Assembly (NCBI GenBank): GCA_963582685.1
Contig: CAUZSM010000004.1
Location: forward strand, 1 to 32,132
Length of the DNA stretch: 32,132 nucleotides
Direction of reading: 5' to 3'
Origin: CAUZSM01 sp963582685
GTDB taxonomy: Archaea; Thermoplasmatota; Poseidoniia; Poseidoniales; Thalassarchaeaceae
Position 1 is the first letter of the stretch, and each line of letters starts with the position of its first letter. Shown in pieces: positions 8,673-15,041 of this stretch. Position numbers and translations under genes: made by a program. A model generated the notes under the pieces. It was not told the DNA's origin. It made no database searches and was given only the letters and a program-made list of their open reading frames with translations.

Positions 8673-9797
8673 ATGCGCCATCTCATAGATAGAGTACTGG
8701 AACTGCAAGAAGATGAAGAAGTGGAGACGTCCACTCAAGGAAATACCAGTGCTGATAATCAGGAGTTGAGAGAACTCCTACTGTCACTACAACCACGCAT
8801 TCGAGTCTTCGGATGCGGAGGCTGTGGAGGTAATACTGTCAGTCGACTGCAAAACGAAGGACTGCTCGACAAGGGTTCAGTGCGAGGATATGCGGTGAAC
8901 ACCGATGCCCAGCACTTACTGCGGGTCGATGTAGGCAACAAGATTCTCATCGGTAGAACCGCGCGAGGGCGCGGAGCAGGCGGAGACCCCGAAAAGGGCG
9001 AGAAAGCAGCCTACGAGAGCGAAAGAACGCTCGACACTGCTGTCGAGGACTGTGACCTTGCCTTCGTCACTGCTGGCCTCGGTGGTGGAACCGGAACCGG
9101 CTCCGCCCACGTGGTCGCGCGGCTTGCCAAGCAAGCAGGTGCGCTGACTATCGCGGTCGTCACCTATCCATTCGAGTCCGAAGGCACTCTGCGACGACAG
9201 AATGCTGAGTGGGGCCTTGAGAGACTACGCGAAGTCTGCGACACAGTCGTGGTTCTTCCCAACGAAAGGCTACTACAAGTAGCGGGCGTACGCGACCTTC
9301 CGATTGAAGCAGCTTTTAGAGTTGCAGATGAACTACTGATACGCTCTATCGCTGGAGTAACTGAACTAGTCACAAAGGAAGGACTGGTCAACCTCGACTT
9401 TGAGGACCTGAAGGCAGTCATGCTCAACGGAGGCGGAATGGCAATGATTGGTCTTGGAGAATCCAGCGGAACCGATAGGGCAATCCAAGCCACCCTTGAG
9501 GCGCTCGACTCACCTCTACTCGATATCGATGTCTCCGATGCTCGTGGAGCATTGGTCAACGTGGTCGGTGGTGCAAGTCTCACACTCGGTGAGGCTGAAG
9601 CCTGTGCCCAGCAGATACGCGATAGAATCAACCCCTATGCACGAATCATCTGGGGAGCAACCGTCGACGAATCGATGGGAAGTGAGATTCGCGTAATGCT
9701 GGTATTGACCGGTGTCAAGAGTCAGCAAATATTCGGTGCTGCTGCTCACCAACAACTGCGGACCATGCAAAATCGAACAATAGAGTTCGTAAATTAG
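8673..9797 (+). CDS. ftsZ: Cell division GTPase FtsZ
   Basis: A tubulin-superfamily GTPase that polymerises into the division ring. The N-terminal nucleotide site shows Gly-Cys-Gly-Gly-Cys-Gly-Gly-Asn, then Asn-Thr-Asp. The diagnostic GGGTGTG loop is near residue 137. The T7 synergy loop Asn-Leu-Asp-Phe-Glu-Asp-Leu at residues 240-246 completes the GTPase site between subunits. With the ATG at 8673 the protein is 374 residues, matching euryarchaeal FtsZ1, and starts with the acidic helix typical of archaeal FtsZ. The open frame extends to a GTG at 8541, but those 44 extra residues look unlike the family and cover probable promoter DNA. It heads the ftsZ-secE-spt5-ribosomal cluster common in euryarchaea. 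The assignment to FtsZ rather than CetZ rests on the GGGTGTG and T7 sequences. Confidence 0.93.
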   Translation: MRHLIDRVLELQEDEEVETSTQGNTSADNQELRELLLSLQPRIRVFGCGGCGGNTVSRLQNEGLLDKGSVRGYAVNTDAQHLLRVDVGNKILIGRTARGRGAGGDPEKGEKAAYESERTLDTAVEDCDLAFVTAGLGGGTGTGSAHVVARLAKQAGALTIAVVTYPFESEGTLRRQNAEWGLERLREVCDTVVVLPNERLLQVAGVRDLPIEAAFRVADELLIRSIAGVTELVTKEGLVNLDFEDLKAVMLNGGGMAMIGLGESSGTDRAIQATLEALDSPLLDIDVSDARGALVNVVGGASLTLGEAEACAQQIRDRINPYARIIWGATVDESMGSEIRVMLVLTGVKSQQIFGAAAHQQLRTMQNRTIEFVN

Positions 9798-9819
9798 GCA
9801 TAATTGACTACTGATTTGC

Positions 9820-9836
9820 AGCCAACGTAGTTGGCT
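9820..9836 (+). terminator. 7-bp inverted repeat between ftsZ and secE
   Basis: AGCCAAC, a GTA loop and GTTGGCT form a short perfect hairpin 23 bases after the ftsZ stop and 53 bases before secE. It may mark the end of the ftsZ transcript. A TTTAAG box at 9845-9850 could serve the next transcript. Both readings rest on position alone. Confidence 0.3.
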
Positions 9837-9888
9837 ACGACGTGTTTAAGAGAGGTTGTCAGGTCGGCCCCATCCTTGAGGTCGTCCC

Positions 9889-10170
9889 ATGTCCAGAGGT
9901 AGCGATAGCGGAACCAGCCAAAGCGGAGGCTTTGAGGACCGTGTACAAGCATGGCAGGACGGTATCGAAACCAACGTTCGCAAACTCGGAAAGGGCTCGT
10001 GGGCTCGCATTATCAGGATGGCTCGCAAGCCAACAAACCTTGAGTTCAAGCAAACCATCATCGTTTGTGGAATCGGGATGTTCATCCTCGGCCTAATCGG
10101 ATTCTTGATGCTGGTTCTGATGGACAACCTGCTACCTTCGTTCTTTTCTTGGTTAACTGGTGGTTATTGA
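9889..10170 (+). CDS. secE: Preprotein translocase subunit SecE (Sec61 gamma)
   Basis: A 93-residue subunit of the SecYEG/Sec61 translocon that clamps SecY in the cytoplasmic membrane. The core is recognisable from residue about 42: an amphipathic helix with Ala-Arg-Lys-Pro-Thr-Asn-Leu-Glu-Phe, then one transmembrane helix with Gly-Ile-Gly-Met-Phe-Ile-Leu-Gly-Leu-Ile-Gly-Phe. This is the standard archaeal/eukaryotic Sec61-gamma pattern. The first 40 residues are a low-complexity extension rich in Ser and Gly. The ATG at 9889 has a GAGGT sequence nearby. The gene sits directly before spt5/nusG, as in most archaea and bacteria. Confidence 0.9.
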   Translation: MSRGSDSGTSQSGGFEDRVQAWQDGIETNVRKLGKGSWARIIRMARKPTNLEFKQTIIVCGIGMFILGLIGFLMLVLMDNLLPSFFSWLTGGY

Positions 10171-10189
10171 GCCGTTAGGAGGAATTCAG

Positions 10190-11056
10190 ATGTCAGATGC
10201 ATTCGTCGCTTTTGTTCGCAGTGGAGAGAAGGTCCTGCTCATGCAGCGGGCCAATGAAGTCGCAGATTTCCCGGGTGCCTGGGATGGCATTTACGGAATC
10301 GGTGATAGTGATGATATTGACGCGGTCACTTCTCGCATCGAAGAAGCAACTGGAATCCCCGCATCTTCACTCACCAGCGTACGGGCTGGAATCGCCAGAG
10401 GTCTTGAGTTTGGTAACCGCCTGAACGATGTGACCCCATGGCTGTTCATCGCTGAGGCCGACGAGGTCGAGCCGCGTACATTGTACAAGAATGCAGAATG
10501 GATTGACCCCGGCTCTATTCAGGATAAGTCGCCCACCATTCCACAACTCATCGACATGTACGGCGACGTCGCATCATACCTCTACATCGTCAAGACGACC
10601 ATTGGGCAAGAACAGAAAGTCGCTAAGGAGATGCAAGCCCGTTTGTCTGGAACTGGCTCTCTGCAAGATATTAAGGGCGAAATCTTCGGTGTTCTGCACC
10701 CCTACCAAATGCGTGGCTACATCTTTGTTGAAGCGAGCGCCCTGCATCACGTCGAGAAGCTCATCGGCAGGGCGGGAGGTCGCACTACTCCGCTGAAGAA
10801 CTGCAGTCGGGTTCTGCCCGGCACCGCACCGCTAGGAGATGTGACTCCATATCTTGAGCCCAAGGCAGCTACTGCCGGCATCGAGGAAGGCGACATCGTC
10901 GAGATTCGTGTTGGAGCATTCAAGGGTGAGCGAGCCCGAATCACTAACATCGCAGAATCCAAGGAAGAAGTCACCGTTGAACTATTCGAGGCCCATGTGC
11001 CAATTCCAATCACAGTCAGAGCAGACCAAGTCCGCGTTACACAGCGGGTGGATTAA
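10190..11056 (+). CDS. spt5: Transcription elongation factor Spt5/NusG with an N-terminal degenerate Nudix-like domain
   Basis: A 288-residue fusion. Residues about 127-288 are archaeal Spt5: an NGN domain (Tyr-Ile-Val-Lys-Thr-Thr, Gly-Tyr-Ile-Phe-Val-Glu) that binds the RNA polymerase clamp, then a KOW domain (Gly-Asp-Ile-Val-Glu-Ile, Gly-Ala-Phe-Lys-Gly-Glu). The first 120 residues resemble a Nudix fold: VLLMQR at 15-20, PGAWDG at 28-33 and a box ending EEATGI at 51-56. The catalytic RE and second box Glu fall on Ser48, Arg49 and Ala53, so hydrolase activity is unlikely. The start at 10190 follows AGGAGGA at 10177-10183. An upstream in-frame GTG at 10160 would overlap secE and is less likely. 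Usual archaeal Spt5 is about 150 residues, so the N-terminal half is extra. Confidence 0.9.
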   Translation: MSDAFVAFVRSGEKVLLMQRANEVADFPGAWDGIYGIGDSDDIDAVTSRIEEATGIPASSLTSVRAGIARGLEFGNRLNDVTPWLFIAEADEVEPRTLYKNAEWIDPGSIQDKSPTIPQLIDMYGDVASYLYIVKTTIGQEQKVAKEMQARLSGTGSLQDIKGEIFGVLHPYQMRGYIFVEASALHHVEKLIGRAGGRTTPLKNCSRVLPGTAPLGDVTPYLEPKAATAGIEEGDIVEIRVGAFKGERARITNIAESKEEVTVELFEAHVPIPITVRADQVRVTQRVD

Positions 11057-11102
11057 GCCGCAATCACACGAAAAAAATAGGCTATCTTACGCCCCACGTG
11101 CA

Positions 11103-11110
11103 CGTTATAT
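11103..11110 (+). promoter_or_regulatory. Putative TATA box for the uL11-uL1-uL10-L12 operon
   Basis: CGTTATATAC around these positions is a good match to an archaeal TATA box and lies about 45 bases before the uL11 ATG. This would place transcription start near 11135, leaving a short leader with an AGGAG Shine-Dalgarno at 11140-11144. Confidence 0.5.
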
Positions 11111-11152
11111 ACAGAGAGCAGGTCGCCGAGTTCCCCTTCAGGAGACGTTCAC

Positions 11153-11431
11153 ATGTCAGCACGAAACGAGACCCCCCACCAAATCATCAAGAAATTGGGG
11201 AAGAAGAAGTGCAACGGCTCTTGGGAGGCTGCGGAGGAGAACCTGACTATTCAGCAGGTTATCGAAGTAGCGAATGACGTGCAGGACCGTCTCACTGGAG
11301 CGACAGTCAAGGCTCGCAGCCTTGAGATTATGGGCACTTGTGTCGGTATGCGCGTGTGCGTAGAGGGCATGCACCCGAAAGAGGCCATCGCGGCCGTCAA
11401 GAATGGAGACTTCGATGAACAATTCAACTGA
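11153..11431 (+). CDS. rpl11: Ribosomal protein uL11, C-terminal domain only
   Basis: A 92-residue protein matching only the C-terminal, rRNA-binding half of archaeal uL11. It begins at the interdomain linker (Thr-Pro-His-Gln-Ile-Ile-Lys-Lys, versus Pro-Pro-Thr-x-x-Leu-Ile-Lys-Lys in full-length proteins). It continues with Leu-Thr-Ile-Gln-Gln-Val-Ile-Glu-Val-Ala, then Ile-Met-Gly-Thr-Cys-Val-Gly-Met and Val-Glu-Gly-Met-His-Pro-Lys-Glu-Ala. Family members are normally about 160 residues. The start is firm: AGGAG lies eight bases upstream, a TATA-like box precedes it, and the frame is closed by TAG at 11078 with no N-terminal-domain sequence before that. The retained domain should still bind the GTPase-centre 23S rRNA. 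The missing domain normally contacts elongation factors and the stalk base. Confidence 0.88.
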   Translation: MSARNETPHQIIKKLGKKKCNGSWEAAEENLTIQQVIEVANDVQDRLTGATVKARSLEIMGTCVGMRVCVEGMHPKEAIAAVKNGDFDEQFN

Positions 11432-11444
11432 ATAATCACGGAAT

Positions 11445-11473
11445 GCGGGAGAGGGGCAACCCTCGTGGACCGC
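11445..11473 (+). promoter_or_regulatory. Candidate uL1 autoregulatory RNA hairpin
   Basis: GCGG (11445-11448) pairs with CCGC (11470-11473). Inside is a perfect GAGGG/CCCTC stem (11451-11455 and 11460-11464) capped by a GCAA tetraloop. The two stems are separated by an asymmetric internal loop, GA on the 5' side and GTGGA on the 3' side. Ribosomal protein L1 is known to repress its own mRNA through an rRNA-mimicking stem with a purine-rich asymmetric loop. This element lies 15 bases before the uL1 ATG and next to its ribosome-binding sequence, so bound protein could block initiation. The functional assignment is inference. Confidence 0.45.
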
Positions 11474-11487
11474 GGGGGTGAGAAAAA

Positions 11488-12132
11488 ATGGAAGCAAATA
11501 TCAGACAAGCAATCGAACAGGCCCTTGAAGAGGCTCCTGCTCGTAATTTCATAGAATCGGTGGAGGTAGCCTTCACCATCAAAGACGTCGACTTGAAAAA
11601 TCCTGCAAATAGGATTCAGGAAGAGGTTCGACTACCAGCTGGACGTGGCAAGTTGCCGAGCATCGCAATGTTCGCAGAAGGTGAAATGGCAACCAAAGCC
11701 AAGGCTGCCGGAATCGAAATCATCGACCCCTCACAAATTGAGGATCTGGGTGGTGCCCGCCAAAAGGCTCGCAAACTCGCCAATCGACACGATTTCTTCC
11801 TCTCTGAAATACCCCACATGGGACCTATTGGTCGCTACCTCGGTGTTGTACTGGGTCCACGCGGCAAGATGCCGCGGCCTGTACCACCAGTAGCAGACCC
11901 GGCAAACATCGCTACTACCTTGCGGAACGTTGCAGTCGTGCGCAGTCGTGACAATGTCACTTTCCACACTGTGGTCGGCACCCGAGAACAATCGGTGGAC
12001 GACCTGTTGAAGAATACCGTCGAGGTCTGGAAGCGTGTAACAAGCAAACTTGAGCGCGGAGCAGATAACATCCGTTCATGCTACATCAAGACTTCAATGG
12101 GTCCATCAATTCGCTTGGAGGTGATTAGATGA
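11488..12132 (+). CDS. rpl1: Ribosomal protein uL1
   Basis: A 214-residue large-subunit protein of the L1 stalk, which guides deacylated tRNA from the E site. Family hallmarks are visible: Leu-Pro-Ala-Gly-Arg-Gly-Lys (residues about 50-56), then Leu-Gly-Pro-Arg-Gly-Lys-Met-Pro-Arg-Pro, and near the C-terminus Ile-Lys-Thr-Ser-Met-Gly-Pro-Ser-Ile-Arg-Leu. Length agrees with archaeal L1 (about 215). The start ATG follows a GGGGGTGAG stretch. The 3' end overlaps the uL10 start as ATGA, so the two are translationally coupled. A candidate regulatory hairpin precedes the gene. Confidence 0.96.
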   Translation: MEANIRQAIEQALEEAPARNFIESVEVAFTIKDVDLKNPANRIQEEVRLPAGRGKLPSIAMFAEGEMATKAKAAGIEIIDPSQIEDLGGARQKARKLANRHDFFLSEIPHMGPIGRYLGVVLGPRGKMPRPVPPVADPANIATTLRNVAVVRSRDNVTFHTVVGTREQSVDDLLKNTVEVWKRVTSKLERGADNIRSCYIKTSMGPSIRLEVIR

Positions 12133-13109
12133 TTCCAAAGATTGCACCTTGGAAGAAAGACCGGGTTTCAGCACTCGCTGAACTACTCAAGCAAGACGGT
12201 GTGCTCGGTATCATTGACGTTGCGGGTGTACCAGCAACCGCAATGCTCGGCATGCGTGCCACTCTGCGTAGAACTATGACCATGACCATGGCGAAGAAGA
12301 CACTGCTTCGCCTAGCGTGGGAGGATGCTGGGCTATCTGGTGACGAACTTGAGGCTCTGCTCAATGGCGTTGCTCAGCCAATGATTGTTCACTCAGAGTC
12401 AATGAATGCATACGAACTATTCGATGAACTGCAGAAGACCCGAACCGGGCGTGCAGCCAAGGAAGGCGATGTCGCACCTGAAGACATCGTCATCCCAGAG
12501 GGTCCAACCACTTTCCCTCCAGGTCCAATTGTTGGTGAATTCAACTCGGTAGGCATCCCCGCTAAGATAGAAAAGGGCAAGGTGACAATTCAGAAGACTG
12601 TCACTCCGGTAAAGCAGGGAGAAGTAATCGATGCGAACCTCGGAATGATGCTCTCAAAACTTGATATCAACCCGATTGAAATCGGTCTAATTCTCTCTGG
12701 GGCCATCGAAGATGGCCTGCTAATGAATGCGGATGAACTCGATCTCGATATCGACGGTACCCGTGCAACATTGATTTCGGCAACTGCTGGCGCATTCAAT
12801 CTGGCCTGCAACATAGGCTGGTTCACCGAACAGACGATGCCGGCGCTGATTTCCAAGGCAGCCAGCGAGGCACTCGCGGTTGCTGTGGAAGCAGGTATCA
12901 ACAACGAGAAGACGATGCCCCTATTCATCAGTAGAGCAAACGCTCACATGCTGGCTGTAGCAAGCCAGTTAGATTCCTCTGCGCTCAGCGAAGAACTCGC
13001 TGACGCACTCGGTGTTGCAGTCACTGCAGCACCAACTCCGACAACCGAAGCCGACGCTGAAGATGCGCCGGCTGAGGAGACGGAGGAAGAAGTGGAGGAA
13101 GAGGCCTGA
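12129..13109 (+). CDS. rplP0: Ribosomal protein uL10 (P0), ending before the usual stalk C-terminal peptide
   Basis: A 326-residue archaeal uL10/P0, the base of the ribosomal stalk that carries L12 dimers. The N-terminal part contains the rRNA-binding fold (Trp-Lys-Lys-Asp-Arg, Gly-Met-Arg-Ala-Thr-Leu-Arg-Arg). Next come the archaeal insertion domain with Pro-Thr-Thr-Phe-Pro-Pro-Gly-Pro and helices for L12 binding (about 225-300). The end is an acidic Glu/Asp-rich hinge. Archaeal uL10 normally finishes with a GLGxLFG-like peptide that recruits elongation factors. Here TGA at 13107-13109 ends the frame after Glu-Glu-Glu-Ala, and the next in-frame codons read FGGLRDMFS before another TGA at 13137-13139. 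The start overlaps uL1 by four bases. Confidence 0.93.
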   Translation: MIPKIAPWKKDRVSALAELLKQDGVLGIIDVAGVPATAMLGMRATLRRTMTMTMAKKTLLRLAWEDAGLSGDELEALLNGVAQPMIVHSESMNAYELFDELQKTRTGRAAKEGDVAPEDIVIPEGPTTFPPGPIVGEFNSVGIPAKIEKGKVTIQKTVTPVKQGEVIDANLGMMLSKLDINPIEIGLILSGAIEDGLLMNADELDLDIDGTRATLISATAGAFNLACNIGWFTEQTMPALISKAASEALAVAVEAGINNEKTMPLFISRANAHMLAVASQLDSSALSEELADALGVAVTAAPTPTTEADAEDAPAEETEEEVEEEA

Positions 13110-13139
13110 TTCGGTGGTCTCAGAGACATGTTTAGTTGA
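13110..13139 (+). other. In-frame remnant or readthrough extension of uL10 encoding a stalk C-terminal peptide
   Basis: Directly after the uL10 TGA, nine codons in the same frame read FGGLRDMFS, followed by TGA. Position by position this parallels the FEGLGSLFG that ends L12 in the same operon. Either the uL10 stop is recent, or it is read through, or the TGA is a sequence error. A GTCTC-A-GAGAC palindrome lies at 13117-13127 within it. Confidence 0.6.
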
Positions 13140-13164
13140 ACTGAATGAAAAAAAGGTGAAAAAA

Positions 13165-13473
13165 ATGGAATATGTATATGCTGCAATGATACTGCACTCG
13201 GCAGAAAAGGACATTGACGTGAAGGCTGTTGGCGCCGTTTTGAAGGCTGCTGGCGTGAAGGCTGACAACGCACGCGTGAAAGCGCTGGTCGCTAGCCTAG
13301 CTTCCGTCGATATCGATGAAGCAATGAGTCAGGCTATCGCTGCGCCCGCTGCATCCGCACCCGCGGCTGCTGGCGACGCTGGTAGTGCTGATGCTCCGGC
13401 TGAAGAAGCCGAAGCCGAGGAAGAAGAGGATGAGGGCGCTGCCTTCGAGGGCCTAGGCTCACTCTTCGGCTGA
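13165..13473 (+). CDS. rpl12: Ribosomal protein L12 (P1-type stalk protein)
   Basis: A 102-residue acidic stalk protein that dimerises on uL10 and recruits translational GTPases. The N-terminal helical dimerisation domain starts Met-Glu-Tyr-Val-Tyr-Ala-Ala-Met-Ile-Leu, as in archaeal P1 homologues. An Ala-rich hinge and a Glu-rich segment follow, and the conserved terminal peptide is Phe-Glu-Gly-Leu-Gly-Ser-Leu-Phe-Gly. The ATG at 13165 is preferred over the upstream extension because it gives the exact family N-terminus and has AAGGTGA at 13153-13159. It is the last gene of the ribosomal cluster and is followed by a small hairpin. Confidence 0.95.
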   Translation: MEYVYAAMILHSAEKDIDVKAVGAVLKAAGVKADNARVKALVASLASVDIDEAMSQAIAAPAASAPAAAGDAGSADAPAEEAEAEEEEDEGAAFEGLGSLFG

Positions 13474-13501
13474 ATCCCCGCAAAGCGAGAATCTGAATCG
13501 A

Positions 13502-13517
13502 ACCCCTTTCTCGGGGT
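13502..13517 (+). terminator. Short hairpin after L12, possible terminator
   Basis: ACCCC, a six-base pyrimidine-rich loop and GGGGT form a hairpin 28 bases after the L12 stop. The rest of the 182-base gap to the next gene (13518-13655) shows no tRNA, repeat or other feature I can identify. Confidence 0.35.
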
Positions 13518-13655
13518 ACTACGAGCGGATGCTGGCTGCTGAACCAACCGGTTCGGCCGACGCCGTGGGGCTATCACCCGCACCACGTCCGGGTCTGCGA
13601 GAACCAACTACATCTGCGGCAGTCTCATGAGGCAACGTAGTCGGTCTGCTGAAGC

Positions 13656-14171
13656 ATGGGCAGGCCACGTTCTGTGACTCTTGAGGTGAGCGTTGCCCCA
13701 ACTCAAGCAGTGCGAGCACTGAGACAATTGGCCGAAGAAGCCGATTGGGACACCCGTCATGAGGAAGGCAGTCGCCTTGTTGACAGATGGTTGGTCATCA
13801 TGCCGCTCGCACGCACCACACGCACCTTTCGCCTCGCAGTGACCAGTGGAGAGGGTGAAGGGATCGTGCTCACCGCTTGGAGTGAAGTGCGCGGAACAGC
13901 CGGGGGCATCACCGTAGTCGAGATGATGATTCCATCCCACCTTACCGGCGATCCTCTCAAACAACTGATTCGTGCTTGGGCAGCAAAACATCCCCGCTGC
14001 CCATGGAGATGGTCTTTCGGTGAACGCTCAGTCGTTGGATTCCTGCTACCTGTATGGCGACGCAGTCGCAAGGGGTTCACCAAATTCGGTATAGACACCA
14101 GCCGCAGCGGCTGGCCCTTGCAAGCACAGTGGCCTCCCACCGAATGGCCAGCGCTCCTAGAAGAGGAGTGA
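13656..14171 (+). CDS. Uncharacterised 171-residue basic protein
   Basis: I do not recognise a family. The protein is soluble, without signal peptide or membrane helix. It is rich in Trp (about eight, mostly in the second half) and Arg. The N-terminal 110 residues look like an alpha/beta fold with alternating strands (Val-Thr-Leu-Glu-Val-Ser-Val, Arg-Trp-Leu-Val-Ile-Met-Pro-Leu, Thr-Phe-Arg-Leu-Ala-Val). The C-terminal part contains Pro-Trp-Arg-Trp-Ser-Phe-Gly-Glu-Arg and ends in acidic residues. It sits alone between the ribosomal cluster and a membrane protein gene, with 60 bases to the next start. The antisense frame is also open over most of its length, but the plus-strand reading is favoured by direction and start position. 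Confidence 0.6.
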   Translation: MGRPRSVTLEVSVAPTQAVRALRQLAEEADWDTRHEEGSRLVDRWLVIMPLARTTRTFRLAVTSGEGEGIVLTAWSEVRGTAGGITVVEMMIPSHLTGDPLKQLIRAWAAKHPRCPWRWSFGERSVVGFLLPVWRRSRKGFTKFGIDTSRSGWPLQAQWPPTEWPALLEEE

Positions 14172-14231
14172 GATGCCACCAAAGGTGAGGTTCATCAACC
14201 ACAGCCGTGTCTAGTAGTTTGAGGGAGAACA

Positions 14232-14978
14232 ATGGGTGTTGGAAAGTTCATGTCCGATTTCATTGATTCCTTCAAGAATCCAGAGACCTCCCGTACAATG
14301 ATGGTCAATTCGGCCATCACCATGTCATTCATCATATTCTTCCCGATTTACTTCCTTAGTATGCCATCCCTACTCCCCAATGGCGCAACCATTTCGGGAA
14401 GCGGTGGTTCAGGCACCTTCGCAATCTCCTTTGAGGAGCAGGATATTGCGACTTTTGAGGAAACTCAAGAACTCATTGATGGCGAGGAATATGAATTCAT
14501 GTTCACCTTCACTGAGACCGGCATGAGCCTCGGCTATGTCGAGGTCACTGTCTCACACGATGAAACCGATGAAAGCGGACCTTCTCCAGATGAAATCACT
14601 CCTGAAGAATGCGACAATGCCATTGGTGAAATGCAGATGGAAGGCGTGAATGGATATGTGGAAAATGGCTCAACGCTGAGCGGGGAATCCACACAACAGT
14701 GTCCGTCATCCTACACCATGCTCATTCTGCTAACCGCGAATTATACTGGAGAAACCTATGAGGAATCTGGAGCAATGTCATCGATTCTCGGCCAGTGGAC
14801 CGATAATGGCAATGGCCGTGGTGACTGGAATTGCAAGATTACTCTGGAAACAAGGACGGGGGGGGTTGTCCCGGGGCCATTTTCCAATAACGAAGACGGT
14901 GAGACAGTGACCGTGTCTTGGCGGGTCGTATCCTACACTGTCAAAGCCGACAAAGTCATCGACGTCGGTGCTGAGTAG
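14232..14978 (+). CDS. Uncharacterised membrane-anchored exported protein
   Basis: A 248-residue protein with a short cytoplasmic N-terminus, one hydrophobic segment at about 26-50 (Ala-Ile-Thr-Met-Ser-Phe-Ile-Ile-Phe-Phe-Pro-Ile) and a long acidic outside domain rich in Thr, Ser, Gly and Glu. Three or four Cys residues (Glu-Glu-Cys-Asp, Gln-Gln-Cys-Pro, Asn-Cys-Lys) may form disulfides. The ATG at 14232 follows GAGGGAG. No family was recognised; the fold looks mostly beta. It precedes the SPFH pair with a 63-base gap. A run of eight G residues at 14858-14865 lies in the coding sequence near the 3' end. Confidence 0.7.
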   Translation: MGVGKFMSDFIDSFKNPETSRTMMVNSAITMSFIIFFPIYFLSMPSLLPNGATISGSGGSGTFAISFEEQDIATFEETQELIDGEEYEFMFTFTETGMSLGYVEVTVSHDETDESGPSPDEITPEECDNAIGEMQMEGVNGYVENGSTLSGESTQQCPSSYTMLILLTANYTGETYEESGAMSSILGQWTDNGNGRGDWNCKITLETRTGGVVPGPFSNNEDGETVTVSWRVVSYTVKADKVIDVGAE

Positions 14979-15041
14979 CGCATTTGTGTTCTCACAGTTG
15001 AACGGCAATACGCTGAATAGTAATCAGTCAGTAGGACTGGC

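Noticed and set aside
13012..13164. N-terminal extension of L12 in an overlapping frame
   Set aside because: The region encodes the end of uL10 in its own frame; L12 begins with its family-typical Met-Glu-Tyr-Val at 13165 with a good ribosome-binding sequence.
13518..13655. Possible tRNA or small RNA in the gap after L12
   Set aside because: GC-rich short complementary pieces exist, but no acceptor stem, T-loop or anticodon arm could be assembled.
13757..14182. Minus-strand 141-residue frame opposite the orphan protein
   Set aside because: Neighbouring genes on both sides run on the plus strand and the plus-strand frame is longer with a more protein-like composition; the antisense frame looks like a shadow, though this is not proven.
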